The position numbers and the translations under genes were made by a program. Positions 11,876 to 23,450 of a stretch of 64,000 bases of DNA are shown here, one piece after another. Numbering within the stretch: the stretch's first letter is position 1; each line of letters begins with the position of its first letter. Under the pieces are notes generated by a model. That model searched no databases. It saw only the letters and a list, made by a program, of their open reading frames with translations, and had not been told where the DNA came from. The DNA comes from Macrotrachela quadricornifera (taxonomy: Eukaryota > Rotifera > Eurotatoria > Philodinida > Philodinidae), in the NCBI GenBank assembly GCA_022393335.1, contig JAJEKB010021102.1:940316-1004315 (forward strand). The letters run 5' to 3'.

Positions 11876-12475
11876 AAATGTTTACTTTTGTATGAAAGTT
11901 TAAAATATGAATATTTAGTTAATAACGTGAACTGAAGTTTTCTACGTTTATATATGTAGATAATTTTAGCAGATAGCCAGATATCAGATATTCATTTTTA
12001 TGTAATAGTAATTTAAAGAAAAAAGGTAAGATTTGTGGATTAGAGGGAGTATAAATGAATAAACACTACATAAGGCTTTATTTGCGCACAATTTATTGAG
12101 AAACCTTACCTCTTTCTTTTAAATAATCATTATACAAAAGTAAATATATGATATTTGATTATCAGCTCCAGTTTTCTACATATAGGTGCAAAAGTATAGT
12201 TGACTTATTCACTATACATTAGCATTTGAAGCTTCCATACAAAAATAAATTTATGATTTATGATTACCTACTTCAGTTTCCTACATATAGGTGAATAAAT
12301 ACAGTTGACTTATTCGCTATACATTACCATTTGAAACTTTGATACAAATTAAATATCTGATATCTGATTACCTGCTGAAAATGTCTACATATATAGAGAA
12401 AAGTTCAGTTCGCGTTATTAACTATACATTAACAGTTAAAACTTTTATATAAAGGTAAATATCCGATTGTGTGCC
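11876..12475. repeat. about 105-bp tandem repeat with an inverted copy
   Basis: Forward copies start near 12200, 12305 and 12408 (shared TTGACTTATTC-CTATACATTA cores), with a partial copy from 12125. Each also holds CTACATATA and TGATATCTGATTA-like parts. One copy lies in the opposite orientation at 11876-12000, so the block forms an imperfect hairpin. Confidence 0.75.
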
Positions 12476-12910
12476 TCATTGCCAAAAAGAAAATCGCCGA
12501 AACACACATTATCGAAAAGAAAGATTGCCGAAATAGAGATGGCCGATACGTGTATTGTCGAAATACGGATAGCCGAAATCTTTCGAAAATCGATATCAGT
12601 GTCTTTTCCACTATCAACTTTTCTTTTTTTCAGCCAATCTCGCTGTTCGCTTTTTCCAACATATATCATACATTGTTATGTATACCGAAGCAAATACCAG
12701 ATGTCGTCTTACAATGTCATTTGTAGCTTTGGTCTTTGAAATATGAATAGCCGAAAATCGGTATACCCGATATGCACTTTGTCGAAAGCTTAATCGCCGA
12801 AGCAACAGATCATCGAAATCTTTATACCCGAAAGGATAGATCGTCGAATGTTATATCGCCGAATTTCGGTGATCTGCATTTTGACGATATGGCTTTCGGC
12901 GAAGTGCATA
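12470..12910. repeat. 15-bp minisatellite with GCCGAAA core
   Basis: Between 12480 and 12590 the motif GCCGAAA or GTCGAAA recurs every 15 bp (for example GCCGAAATAGAGATG, then GCCGATACGTGTATT, then GTCGAAATACGGATA). It returns at 12736-12910 with looser spacing. The 145-bp middle part lacks the motif. Because the period is a multiple of three, several overlapping open frames appear on both strands; these are repeat artefacts, not genes. Confidence 0.85.
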
Positions 12911-13379
12911 CTGACCAAATATACTATATCTCATGTGCTGCTATGCTTGAGTATTGATCAAAGTAAATAACTGATTTTTACACTAGCATGACTTATTAAG
13001 GGAAGACCATTTGGCAAAAACTGGTTACAGTTTGAGATTTGCCAATCCCTCAAGATACTTATTACATGAAGTATCATAGAAAAATATCAAAATGTAATTC
13101 ATGATTCTAATTTGTTGCATATTAAAGTTCAACAAGAAAAGCTCACGCTCATGAGCGCTCATATGGGTAGGAGCGACAAGTGTGAACGCTCATGAGCGCG
13201 AGCTTAAGCTGTACAGCCCTATCTAAAACTCTTCCCTTGCTGAAATACTCAATTCACAACAGAGGTGTCCTAAGGTTAAAAAAAAGGATAATCATTATGA
13301 CACTTATGGATTGTTTATTTCGTCATTATTCAAACTTAACAGTTTTAGTTGTGAAATTTTGTAAGTTCATATTACTTAG
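12911..13379. other. spacer with a small hairpin
   Basis: Holds a compact inverted repeat at about 13141-13205 built from GCTCATGAGCGC-type sequence, itself palindromic. No gene is recognised. Confidence 0.4.
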
Positions 13380-14790
13380 GACAATCCAAAAGCAATGTCG
13401 CCAAAGCCTTATATCCTAACAGTAAGCTAAAAAAAGTTTCCTTCTTTTTACTACTAGACAGAGTGTAGAGGTGTTAGTTTATATTTACACTTAATTTAAA
13501 TCTAAACTACGAATAATTTAATTTAATTTATTTTAATTTTAACTTATTTAATTTATGTAATTTATTAAATTAAAATTAAATTAAATTAAACTATTACTGT
13601 TTCATATAAAGAGTAAAAATTTTTCTCTACTTTTAATTTGATTTTTGTTTATGAATCAAGTTCGAATCCAACATTATCAATTAAATAACATGTTATGACA
13701 TTGCCTAACTGGAAGTACTATCTGAGACATGTTGGTGCCTACCTCGGAATACTATCTAGAACCAATTGGGATCTACCTAGGGACAATATCTGTGACTTTT
13801 TGAGATCTACCTAAGAATACCAACTCGAAGTCTTTGGGCCCAGTTTCAGGGTGCTACCTATTGTTTCATTTATGCTCTTTACAGATCGTAAAATAAAATA
13901 TTCTAATCACGAATACAACATTTTATTACTATACTACTTGAGTTATTCATGCAACTCATTGATATTGAACTCATTCAATACAATTTTTTTCTGCATCAGA
14001 ATAGATAAGAAGATTTTGAAGATAAGAATGATTCCAAACAATTATTTGGTGAATATCATTCTCAATTGGGATCCGATTGTGATACGCAATATTTATTACA
14101 TCACAGAAAAAATGAGATTTTTTTCCATCAAGAAGAACTCCATGAATACTGTCCGATGGAATTATTTTCACAATGAAAGCCATAATGTAGATAATCACAA
14201 TACGCAGGCTTTTCTTTTTCTCGAGTATCTGTACGAAGAGTACAAAAGCACTTTAAACTGTACTAAAAATAATTCCACTGAACAAAACCTATTGACATGC
14301 CCTTGGTAGAGGAAAATCTCATTCATTCAACAGTGTAACATAAATATCGCATATGACAACCGAGCCTCAATTATAACTAATAGTCACCGAATAACGGTAT
14401 GAAATCATTCTTATTACCAAAATCTTCTTATTTATTCTAATGTAGAAAAAACCTGCATCGAATAAGACTAATACCAATAAATTCAAAACAAATATTTATG
14501 CTCTTATAGATAAAACTGAGTTTTTCGTCTTTCAAAAACCCTTCACATATTCCTTATTACTCTAGTAATATAGAAATAGAATACTATATTCATGACCAGG
14601 ACACTTTATTCTATCGGTCAGGCAAGAGCATAAATGGAGAAAAGAAATATTTTCTCAAATGACAGGAGGTTGCTCCAGGCATGGAAAGGACAGTGGTGTG
14701 CTGATCCACAAATCGATCCAAAATGAAAATCACACCCAAAAAACCACTTCTACTTTCAAATGTATGCTTCTCTTTCATCACTAAATCAAT

Positions 14791-15305
14791 CAAGGGGGAA
14801 AAAGCGGATTTTTTTGGATTTCAAATCCAAAAAAATCCGAAAAAATCCAGAAAATCCAGAAAAATCCAGAAAAATCCAAAAATCCAGCAGCAATTTCCTC
14901 TTGTAAATGAAGGAATTTCGAGCTGAAATTTTTGCCATATGTAGACCGCGTGGTTCTTAGAATATTCTAAAATTTTCAGCGTAAACGGATGTTTCTCTCT
15001 CAAGATAATCAATTTTCAAGAAAACTCGATTTTCCAATCATGCTGCGAAATGTGAGTATTTTTTGTAATTGGATTATCTTCAAAAGAAAAGATCTGTTTG
15101 CGCTGAAACTTTTAGGATGTTTTGAGGACCACAAGGCCTACATATGGCAAAAATTTCAGCTCGAAATTCCATTATTTACAAGAGGAAATTGCTGCTGGAT
15201 TTTTGGATTTTCAAAATCTAAAAATCCAAAAAAATCCGAAAAAATCCAAAAAAATCCGAAAATCCAAAAAAATCTGAAAATCCCAAATCCGCTTTTTCCC
15301 CCTTG
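14791..15305. mobile_element. hAT-type MITE, 515 bp, with 8-bp target duplication
   Basis: Begins CAAGGGGGAAAAAGCGGATT and ends with the exact complement (...CTTTTTCCCCCTTG at 15305). Identical octamers AAATCAAT flank it (14783-14790, 15306-15313). The mirror position in the right arm (near 16877) lacks the insert and has AAACCAGT. Inside, both ends carry AAAAATCC-type short repeats and the two halves fold back on one another (AGCAGCAATTTCCTCTTGTA near 14887 against its complement near 15180). Confidence 0.92.
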
Positions 15306-15464
15306 AAATCAATCTTAATGCATATAGACGATTTTCTTGAACACTTTATACTATAGTCAATAAAATACGCTATTAGCACCAACACAGTAGATTTGTGTTA
15401 AGATTGACATCATGTAGTATCTCTGATCGTCAATTTATTCTTACTAAAACTTGTCATTATTTAA

Positions 15465-15895
15465 GCGTAGACAGAGCTTAGTGAGACCAACAAAATCATA
15501 TTGATAAGTGTAGGAAATAATTCTACTCTCAGATTTTTCCAAAGACCACACTGTCCGTACACTCTAGACAACGTATAAGGTTGAATAGGTCAGCCTTCAT
15601 AATGTTCATTATTATCTGCAGAATCGGTGACATTTTTTTAGTGTAGTTAGAGCTTAGTAAGATCTACAAAATCATATTAATAAGTGTAGGAAAATATACT
15701 GCCCTCAAATTTTTTCAAAGACCACACTGCCCATATCCTGTAGAACAATATATAGGGTTAGATAAGTCAGTCTACACGATGTTCATTATTATCCGCAGAA
15801 CCGGCGCGTTTATTTTGTGTAGATAGGATTCACTGAGAGCTAGAAAATCATATGAATATGTGTGGGAAAGTATAGTGTTCTGAAAATTTTTGAAG
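15465..15895 (+). repeat. tandem repeat, about 176-bp unit, 2.5 copies
   Basis: Copies start near 15468, 15643 and 15820 and share AAAATCATAT-AATA-GTGTAGG, the AAAGACCACACTG block and the GTTCATTATTATC block. A further inverted piece near 16680-16730 belongs to the right arm of the composite foldback. Confidence 0.75.
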
Positions 15896-16329
15896 GAGCT
15901 TATTATGAATATGCTATGGAAATCGCACACGGTAGGCCGTTTTGTGGACGTGATGTGCAGTTTTATTATTGAACTCATGCCATTTTCCAGCATAGGTGAA
16001 GCTGATTATGACCTAGTAAATGATGTCAGTTTATGTATGACAATTTGTTGCGCGCAAAACGATTAGAATGGAAAAAGCCTTATTGATGTAAAAGGTGATC
16101 CTTATTCGCTCTTTCGCCTAGAATGGCTATTATAGAGACGCAGCTTATATGGAAGGCATCGAAAGTGAGTATAAATCATAGCAAATAGGACAATTCAGTG
16201 CATGTAGTTGGTGCAAATCGGATCAAACATTGAATATTCTATGTATGAAGAGTATGCTATTGCGATAATCTTTGTGAAAGGAAAAAAAGATGAAAGTGGT
16301 AGTGTGATGATATGAGTCGTATTTTCGGT

Positions 16330-16535
16330 AAAGTTAAGCTATAGACAAAGGAATTATGATAGGTAGAAAAAGATAAATAAAGAACGAAAAAGAGAAGGAA
16401 GTTCGAGAGAGAGGAAGTGATAGGAACCATGAAAGTGAAGAAGATAGAGGTGTGAAGATAGAAAGATAGCCGGAGAGAAATACAGAAAAACAGAGAGAGA
16501 TTGAGAGAAAGATTGAAATAGAGAGAGTGGTCTGT
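16330..16535. repeat. purine-rich low-complexity stretch
   Basis: Almost entirely A and G with GAGAGA and GAAAGA runs. The minus-strand open frame rich in Ser/Leu/Phe is an artefact of this composition. Confidence 0.7.
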
Positions 16536-17511
16536 AGAATGAAGTATCTTTTTATTTCACACAAATTGAATTCGCAGAAGCATTACGTCTGTTCTGATCG
16601 TCGTCTCATCCCAAACAGTGAACATCTCGTAACTGATAAATATGTTTGACTTTTTGTGGACATTCGTTTGTTTTCATCTTTCCTACACTTATTAATACGA
16701 TTTTGTTGGTCTCACTAAGCTCTGTCTACGCTTAAATAATGACAAGTTTTAGTAAGAATAAATTGACGATCAGAGGTACTACATGATGCCAATCTTAACA
16801 CAAATCTACTGTGTTGGTGCTAATAGCATATTTTATTGACTATAGTATAAAGTGTTCAGGAGAATCGTCTATATGCATTAAGACTGGTTTGGTGGTGAAA
16901 AAGAAGCATAAATTTGAAAGTAGAAGTGATTTTTTGGATGTGATTTTCATTTTGTATCGATTTGTGGATCAACATGCCCCCGTCCTTTGGTTTTTGACAA
17001 AATCCAAAATGACTTTGAAATAGAATTTCATTTGATCAGACTGTTAATACTGACATCAACGTTTTGCTTTATGCAGAGTCACACACCAGCCCAAATGCAA
17101 GCGTGGTTATTAGCGATATTCATTTTAGTATCACAGGCAGGATTAAAAAGTTTTCGGTAGCGTCTCTCGATAGGTTCCGAAGTGCTCTAGATAAAATCCC
17201 CAGGTAGACCTTAAAGGGTTGTAGATATTGTCCCTAGGTAGGTCTCAATCGCTTCTAGATAATATTCCGAGGTAGGGACCAAAATGTCTCAGATTGTGCT
17301 TCCAGTTAGGCAAAGTCATATCGTGTTATGTAATTGATAATATTGGGTTCGAGCTTGATTCATAAATAAATATTAGATTAAAAGTAGAGAAAATTTTTTA
17401 CTTTTGATATAAAACAGAAATAGCCCAATTTAATTTAATTTTAATTTAATAAATTACATAAATTAAATAAGTTAAATTTATTTAACTTTAATAGGAAAGT
17501 GACATCCCTAA

Positions 17512-18280
17512 CAGAGTGTCTTGGACTGTATCTTTCCATGCTATTTAATAATATCTCAACTAGTATCATAATAAAAAACTTTCGTTAAGATTTATTTCCT
17601 TAGCATTTACTCTGATGATGTTTTTTGTATTGCAGTTTTTAAACCATGAACAGGTTTGTATTAACAACCAAAATATATCATTAGATAAATGCAGCATGAA
17701 AAGCTCTATAATTTACAAAAGACAATACACTTTATCATCGCTTTTTTATCTATGAATGGTTCAAAGTTTGTAGAAATTGAACTACTTCAGTAAAGAAAGC
17801 TAATTTTTGATGGATGACAAACTTATTTTTTTTTTGTTGACTCATCATTTCCTCACCTCATATGTTTCACAAAAGTAAAACATAATAGAATAGAAGACGC
17901 ATTGTGAAAAGTTTTATAGTCTGCGCCACAAAACTTATCGCAATTATTTTTGAAAGAGCACCAAATTCTGTGCGAATAGTTTCGAAACATCAAAAATTGT
18001 TTGTTCAAAACTTTGTTCATTTTAAAAACGACAAGTACAAAGACTAAATAGGAGTTCCTATCTAAATCGTAGAGCTTTTCGTACTGCATCTGATGACCCA
18101 TTTTAATTCTGAACACGATGTATTAGTGGTTTGATAATTGTAATGGAAAACATGCTCATTAAACCTCTGTTACCAGCGTACGTGCTAAAAAAAGAAATCT
18201 TATCGAAAGTTTACTATTATGATACTAGTTGAGATATGATCAAACAGCATGGAAAATAGAGTGAAAAACATTCTGTCTAC
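17512..18280. repeat. inverted repeat containing the TAGAGCTTTTC motif
   Basis: 17512-17600 and 18197-18280 are inverted (ATCTCAACTAGTATCATAAT near 17550 against ATTATGATACTAGTTGAGAT near 18215). Inside, the dispersed motif discussed at 22660-23450 occurs inverted near 17691 and forward near 18069. No gene. Confidence 0.7.
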
Positions 18281-18594
18281 TGGTAAAAAAAGAAATTTTT
18301 TCTTAGCTTACTATAAGGAAATAAGATCTTGACGATATCGCTTTTGGGTTACTCTAGGTAAATCCAAAAGTTTTTCGAAACTGAAGTGAAATTATGACGA
18401 TGTTGAAATTTCGGCGACGAAATTATAATTCTTTAACTTCGAAACATTTGATATCATGATGTGTAACTTATCGTTAGTGAAAGTATTGAGATTATGACAT
18501 CCCTGGTAAATTAAAGAATCTTTAATTATCAAAACTCTTTTCCTTTTTTGTAATGAAAAAACGATTTTTATAGATTAAGAAATCATACAGAACA

Positions 18595-20238
18595 ATGAAA
18601 AGAAATAATTCAGTCAATCCAACGTTGTCAAAATCAAGCAACAGTTCTGTATTTATAAGAAGGGAAAGAAAACGACCATCGAAAAAGTTTTCATTTGTCT
18701 CCCTGGGCCTAAATGTCAATCAAAATAAGAAAACACGAACAGCTATAAAACAGCTAAAAAATATTGTACCCTGCGCTCTTTCAACGGATGATTATGATGA
18801 AGGAGAACGATGGTTGACAAAATATGATGGAGATCAAAGAGTTTTTCTCATTATCTCTAACGAATTTGGTGAGCAGATTGTCCCCAAAATTCATTCGTTA
18901 TCATCGATCATTGCAATCTATGTGTATCATACGGGCAATAAAATGTATACCAAGTGGACTAAAAATTATGCCAAATTGCGCAGCGTTATGTCTGATGCAA
19001 ACAAGCTTACGCAAAAGCTATTGATGGATTTGAAAGTTTTCAAGCACATGAAGAATTCAAACTCACAACATCCATCACAGAGTTTATCTAATAGTGATAA
19101 TGAATCATCATATTCAGAAGAAACAGCAAAGAATAAAGAAAATCAAGAAGGTAAGTGCTGATATTCTTAATATATAATGCAGATACCTAATAAATTATTT
19201 CTATAAGAATTTCCAAAATGTTTCTTAAAAAGCTTCTCGAAGAATCATGTCTAATGTTTTTAGATATCTATTATGTATCCTTCACCATTTCTTTTGACAT
19301 TCATGGACTATTTAGAAAATCATAAATATTGCAAATTCTCGTTCATGATATCCTCTGTCTTCCAATTAGTCACTTGCATGTTAGGAGAAAAAAATAGATT
19401 ACTCTTTTCCCTCTATCATAAATAGAAAAAAAGTATTTGATGTCGTAAAATATTAAGCATCATCCAGTTCGAATTATCCTTACAGGTAAGAAAAAAAATA
19501 TATGCCGGTTATTTTCTCTAAATTAATATTTATTTCAATGAAGCTTAAGTTCGAGACATACAAATCATTCATTTTGCCATAAATTTTTCATTTAGTCTTT
19601 CGTAAGGCATCATGAACTTTTTTGACTTTATTCAAACTCTCCAAAATCAGACGCTCCACACTTTTTAGAGAAAGAGCCAAAGCTCAGGAGGAATTCATAT
19701 TTTTTTGAAGACTCATTCATGGTGGTGAATGTGAGTGATGAATATTGATGTCAAACTATTTTAAGGTGATCTCACCAAATTTCAATTTGTTATTATCGAC
19801 ATATCAAAACGTTTAAATGAACCAGCTTGTGCTATGTTAAAATCTTTGGCTTCGATGATAAAAACTTCCATGTTCATTCTTGACGACAGTTCAGCCATCG
19901 ACTTGGATAGAATACTCAAAAAGCCTACGTTTCTCTTCGTAAGTAGCGAATTTGCCGCTACAATGAAAAACAAACCAGAACAGATCCAAAAAATATGTAT
20001 ATTGGAAAGCGATGAAAACAAAGTCGATCATCGAGGACGATTTGAGACTGGTGAGGATCTTATCTTCGAATTAGCTGATAAAATATATCAATGTTATGAA
20101 GACGAAGCAAAGCAGTATGAAGAATCTGGTGATATAGCGATGGAAAAATCTAAAAGAGAGCGAGCCAAGCAAGTCCACAGTAGTTTGAAGAAAGCATATA
20201 AATCCGTAACTGACGGTAATGGTACTATTGCAATATGA
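18595..20238 (+). CDS. receiver-like tandem-domain protein, bdelloid-type family
   Basis: Two exons, 18595-19150 and 19766-20238. The donor is GAAG|GTAAGT and the acceptor TTTTAAG|GTGAT (phase 1), giving 342 residues. Two copies of one alpha/beta-looking domain are seen. The first (about residues 33-145) has a start strand SFVSLGLN, then ALSTDDYDEGERWL, then RVFLIISNEFGEQIVPKIHS and a strand IIAIYVY. The second (about 188-300) runs FQFVIIDIS, MFILDD, TFLFVSSEF and KICILESD. The pattern of a hydrophobic strand, an acidic turn and IVSG-like IIS resembles a domain I recall as abundant in bdelloid proteins, often in front of ADP-ribosyltransferase or TPR modules. The fold assignment (receiver or TIR-like) is inference. 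A Ser/Asn/Lys/Glu-rich linker separates the domains. No signal peptide, so probably cytosolic. A weak donor GACG|GTAATG near 20216 could let it continue into the next gene. Confidence 0.75.
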
Positions 20239-20962
20239 ACTGATGTTGCGTCAAAACGTTACCAGTAATTGTACTCTCTGTTGTGGTATCGTATTTTCCT
20301 CTTTCTTCTCATGACATTCTATTATAATTTTTATCGATTTTTTTCTCTGTGCACATGATTTATTTTGACATACACTTGTGTGATATTTGAAAAAATTACA
20401 TATCGGATATGATGTGGTTCATGAATTGTAATTAATGAAAATGGTGTAAAACTAGTTGTTGAGTTTGTCGTTACAAACACTCGTTTAGCTCAAGTCAAAT
20501 TTGTATAAAACTAACTTGAAAAAACAGACAGCATTCTGCTAACAAATGTTTCTTCAGTCTTTGTATTTGACATTCTTTTGTTTATTCCAAATATTTACGA
20601 GGAAATGAGTTTTGAGTCCTTATTTTTTTCCAAACAGCACTGATTATAAAGAGCTGTTTTTAGCTCACTTTTACAACTTCATAATCATCGAGTCATCTAT
20701 CACGATATTCACTCATGATTAGGAAATGGAATAATTATAGCAAGTACAATAGTCTTCATATTTAATTAACGTCTAATATTTTAAGGCACTGTTGCAAGTT
20801 TAGTTTCTACAGCAAAACAGAACAAGATGAAGAGATGGCTCATGATGTATGTATGAAAATACATGAGCCTATTAATATCATCAATGAACTTTTTGAAAGT
20901 CACATCAAATGTTTTTTGTAAATTTATAAAAATAAACTACGCTTTACTTATGCTTATTTTAG
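20239..20962. other. intergenic or intronic gap between two related coding blocks
   Basis: Contains a possible extra exon at about 20787-20916 after TATTTTAAG. It is open in one frame for about 44 residues and followed by GTAAATT, with a 45-bp candidate intron to TTATTTTAG at 20962. The phase does not join cleanly to the downstream frame, so I have not included it in a gene. Confidence 0.35.
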
Positions 20963-21511
20963 ATGCAAACTATTGATGATATTCGATTTAATAATAATTT
21001 GTATGAATCCAGTAGCAATTGGACATTGCTACTTTATCAACAAAATGGAGTATCTATGGCTATTCCTTTACCTCATGCAAATCTAATGCCTTTTATTCGG
21101 GTTTTTGGTGATATAGTAGAATGCCAAAATCATATTGCAACAAACCTTCAAAAAATTGTCGCATTATTTGCTTATGATGAAAATATGCAACAGTGGTTGG
21201 CACGTTATGATTTACCCAACAATCTTCAAGAGATCAAAATTTTCTGTAATTCTTCTGATCACTCATATGTTACTGCATGGGCAAAACGACATATTCACCG
21301 ATTCAAAAATACTACACTAGAGATCATCAATAGTGATAAACTCAACTACGAGTTACTACTATTTGGCGTCGATTACTTAAAAGCAATGCATTTAGATTTT
21401 CGACCTGACTTAGATTCTCAGAAACAATCGCATCTCGATTACAAAAGAGTTTGTCTTGCTTTAGCAAACCATTTCTGGCACGAAGCAAATAACGAAAATC
21501 TTTTACATTAA
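20963..21511 (+). CDS. third receiver-like domain, separate gene or last exon
   Basis: An open frame of 182 residues. It starts either at the ATG or as an exon directly after TTATTTTAG. The domain resembles the two in the preceding gene: strand NWTLLLYQ, then RVFGDIVECQNHIA, KIVALFAYDENMQQWL and a strand EIKIFCNSS, followed by helices. The conserved tail (HLDYKRVCLALANHFWHEA) is helical. An in-frame stop lies just before the ATG. A gap of 724 bp separates it from the neighbour on the same strand. Given matching domain type it could be the 3' end of that gene through splicing that I could not resolve. Function unknown. Confidence 0.6.
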   Translation: MQTIDDIRFNNNLYESSSNWTLLLYQQNGVSMAIPLPHANLMPFIRVFGDIVECQNHIATNLQKIVALFAYDENMQQWLARYDLPNNLQEIKIFCNSSDHSYVTAWAKRHIHRFKNTTLEIINSDKLNYELLLFGVDYLKAMHLDFRPDLDSQKQSHLDYKRVCLALANHFWHEANNENLLH

Positions 21512-22659
21512 CAAAAGAGACAAAGTGTAGAAGTAGATATCTATGTTTTTGCTTTTGTCTATTAAGAAAAACGGCGTTTAGCACTAAATAGAAATGATTC
21601 TTATAAATTCATCTTGAAACGGTAGGTTAATACAACTGAACAACTACACTATGTCGCAAGAAAGATTGTTATTTATATAAATTTATTGTTTTCAATAGAC
21701 TGCATCTGAGAATCTCGATTTTTTACTTTATGACAGAGAAATTCACCATCTAGTTTTGTTCAGGATAAGCTTGGACGTAAACTATTTCATTATCTTCGAT
21801 CTTTATTTTAGTTTTGAATTACATACACTACGTTCTAGAGTTTAAAAAGGTGATTGGCCAAAATATTGGAAAACGCATTATGGAATAGATTATTTTATTG
21901 TTCGATTTTAGCCTTTCTATCAGAAAGAGTATTATTTTTACCAGCAAATCCAAATTTTTACCTTACAAACTCGCTCCAAGAAAGAATAGGCTGTATGAAC
22001 TTTTCTTACCTTCAAAGTCAAAATACAGCGCCACTCAATTAGTATTCATCCTTTGTTTCTTTTTATTTATTTTTACTAAACTTCTTTTATTTCTTAATCT
22101 GCTATATAAAGTTCCGACAAAGCAAATTGTCAGTAAATTTTTTTTTCACTTTTTTTCTTACATCATTGGATAGAGCATGGGCTTTTGATCACGAAAAACC
22201 ACTCTTTAGCTTGATCAAATACCTTCTTTCGGTCGAAAAATACAGCTTTTGTCAAAATATGCCGAATTTTTTTACTTTGCTTTTTATTCCAGGTTCCAAA
22301 AATAAGTTTTTCAAATTCAGCAAAAAAAACGACTGACAAAAGAACTATCCGAGATACAGTTTCCTATTTTGATTCATTCATATCTCATGTGATCAAATGA
22401 TGTGGGGGCCAATTGAATTCCCCCCTTCGTACTTTTGAGTTTTTATCACTATAGTTCTTTTTATTTTTTGACCTGCTATATATCGTGAGAAGGACCAGGA
22501 TACTCGACATCTTTTGGTGTATTCAGTTTGAGCATCAAACACCATTTGAAGTACAAAAAATGTATTAGAAGAAAATCTAGCAATTGTTCTTCCTCCAAAA
22601 ATAGGTGTCCACAATGTTGTAACATAATTTATTTCAGCTTAGATAAATCGTAGAATGAT
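21512..22659. other. AT-rich stretch without supported gene
   Basis: Open frames of 60-90 codons (21854-22336) are low-complexity and show no family similarity. 22393-22625 contains GGGGGCCAATTGAATTCCCCCC, a short palindrome, and sequence that seems to belong to the repeat block that follows. Confidence 0.4.
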
Positions 22660-23450
22660 GCATCGTTTTTCGAAAGATGCGTCATGAAAAGTTCTATAAA
22701 AAGGGTATAATTAGAGTCATTTTCATCTGTTCTAATAGTCTTGCTTATACTTAAAATAAACAATCCACATTACAGTATTAGTTTCCGTCAGATTGAAAAT
22801 GTTTGAAAGACATTTCTGATATTCTATAGGAATTATTCTATACAGCTTTTGTACAGCTTTGAACGGCACATCTTTTAAAACAAAAGTCAATATTCTATCA
22901 TTTTCTAAGATTACGACATATGCAAAACAAAAAGTGTTCTTAACATTTTCAATATGATAGAAACCGGCATTATCATAATGGTTGTTCATTTTTGAGTATA
23001 GGAAGAATCATTAGAACAGATGAAAATGATTCTAATCATACCCTTTTTATAGAGCTTTTCATGCCGCATCTTGTGGTGTATTTAATTTCTTTTAAATAGA
23101 ACATATCAGATGGTAAATAAGACAAAAATCTACTGGTCGTGCATTGAAAAAAGACTTTTTCGCAGTCTCGAAGTCTGGTCGCTGCAGAATTTTCTCAATT
23201 TTGAAAACAAAAGGTACAACTGTAAGAAAAAATGTCTTATGCAAATTGTAGAACTTTTCACGCTGTATTTTTTGGCATAATCTATTTTTTTAAAAAGAAT
23301 TTATCTTACGTCGGAAAAAGTCATTATTTTCGCACGGTTAAACTTTGATCCTTGAAAATTTTGATCATTTTGAAATCAAAAAGTGCTGATAGAAAAAAAG
23401 CGGCCTTGTTTAAATTGTAGAACTTATCACGCTGCGTCTGCTGGTATATT
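22660..23450. repeat. dispersed/tandem repeat with TAGAGCTTTTC motif
   Basis: A core of about 25 bp, TAGARCTTTTCAYGCYGCAT followed by CTT or CTG and GG, occurs forward near 23051, 23256 and 23434 (spacing about 180-205 bp) and inverted near 22678. The segments 22670-22735 and 22998-23070 pair as an inverted repeat (AACAGATGAAAATGATTCTA and complement). The same core appears at 17.7-18.1 kb and 56.5-56.9 kb. Confidence 0.75.

Larger units (their letters stand above)
13380..18365. repeat. large nested inverted repeat / composite foldback
   Basis: Several blocks on the left recur inverted on the right in mirror order: 13380-13480 with about 18275-18365; 13500-13800 (ATTTAA-rich stretch, then GGAAGTACTATCTGAGAC-type sequence) with about 17180-17490; 14650-14790 with about 16870-16990; 15314-15490 with about 16690-16860. 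The left arm contains extra inserts, including the 515-bp MITE at 14791-15305, and the right arm has its own (17512-18280). Arms are about 80-90 % identical by eye. An open frame of 152 codons at 13851-14309 has no recognisable family. Confidence 0.75.

Noticed and set aside
12429..12957. Several overlapping 60-90 codon frames on both strands
   Set aside because: Produced by the 15-bp minisatellite; present in multiple frames at once.
13851..14309. 152-codon plus-strand frame, one of the longer unassigned frames
   Set aside because: No recognisable family, AT-driven composition, located inside the composite inverted repeat; no evidence of a real gene.
16334..16564. 76-codon Ser/Leu/Phe-rich minus-strand frame resembling membrane segments
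   Set aside because: Arises from a GA-rich low-complexity stretch.
18060..18120. CTGATGA near 18087 considered as a hammerhead ribozyme core
   Set aside because: No three-helix arrangement with a matching GAAA could be drawn around it.
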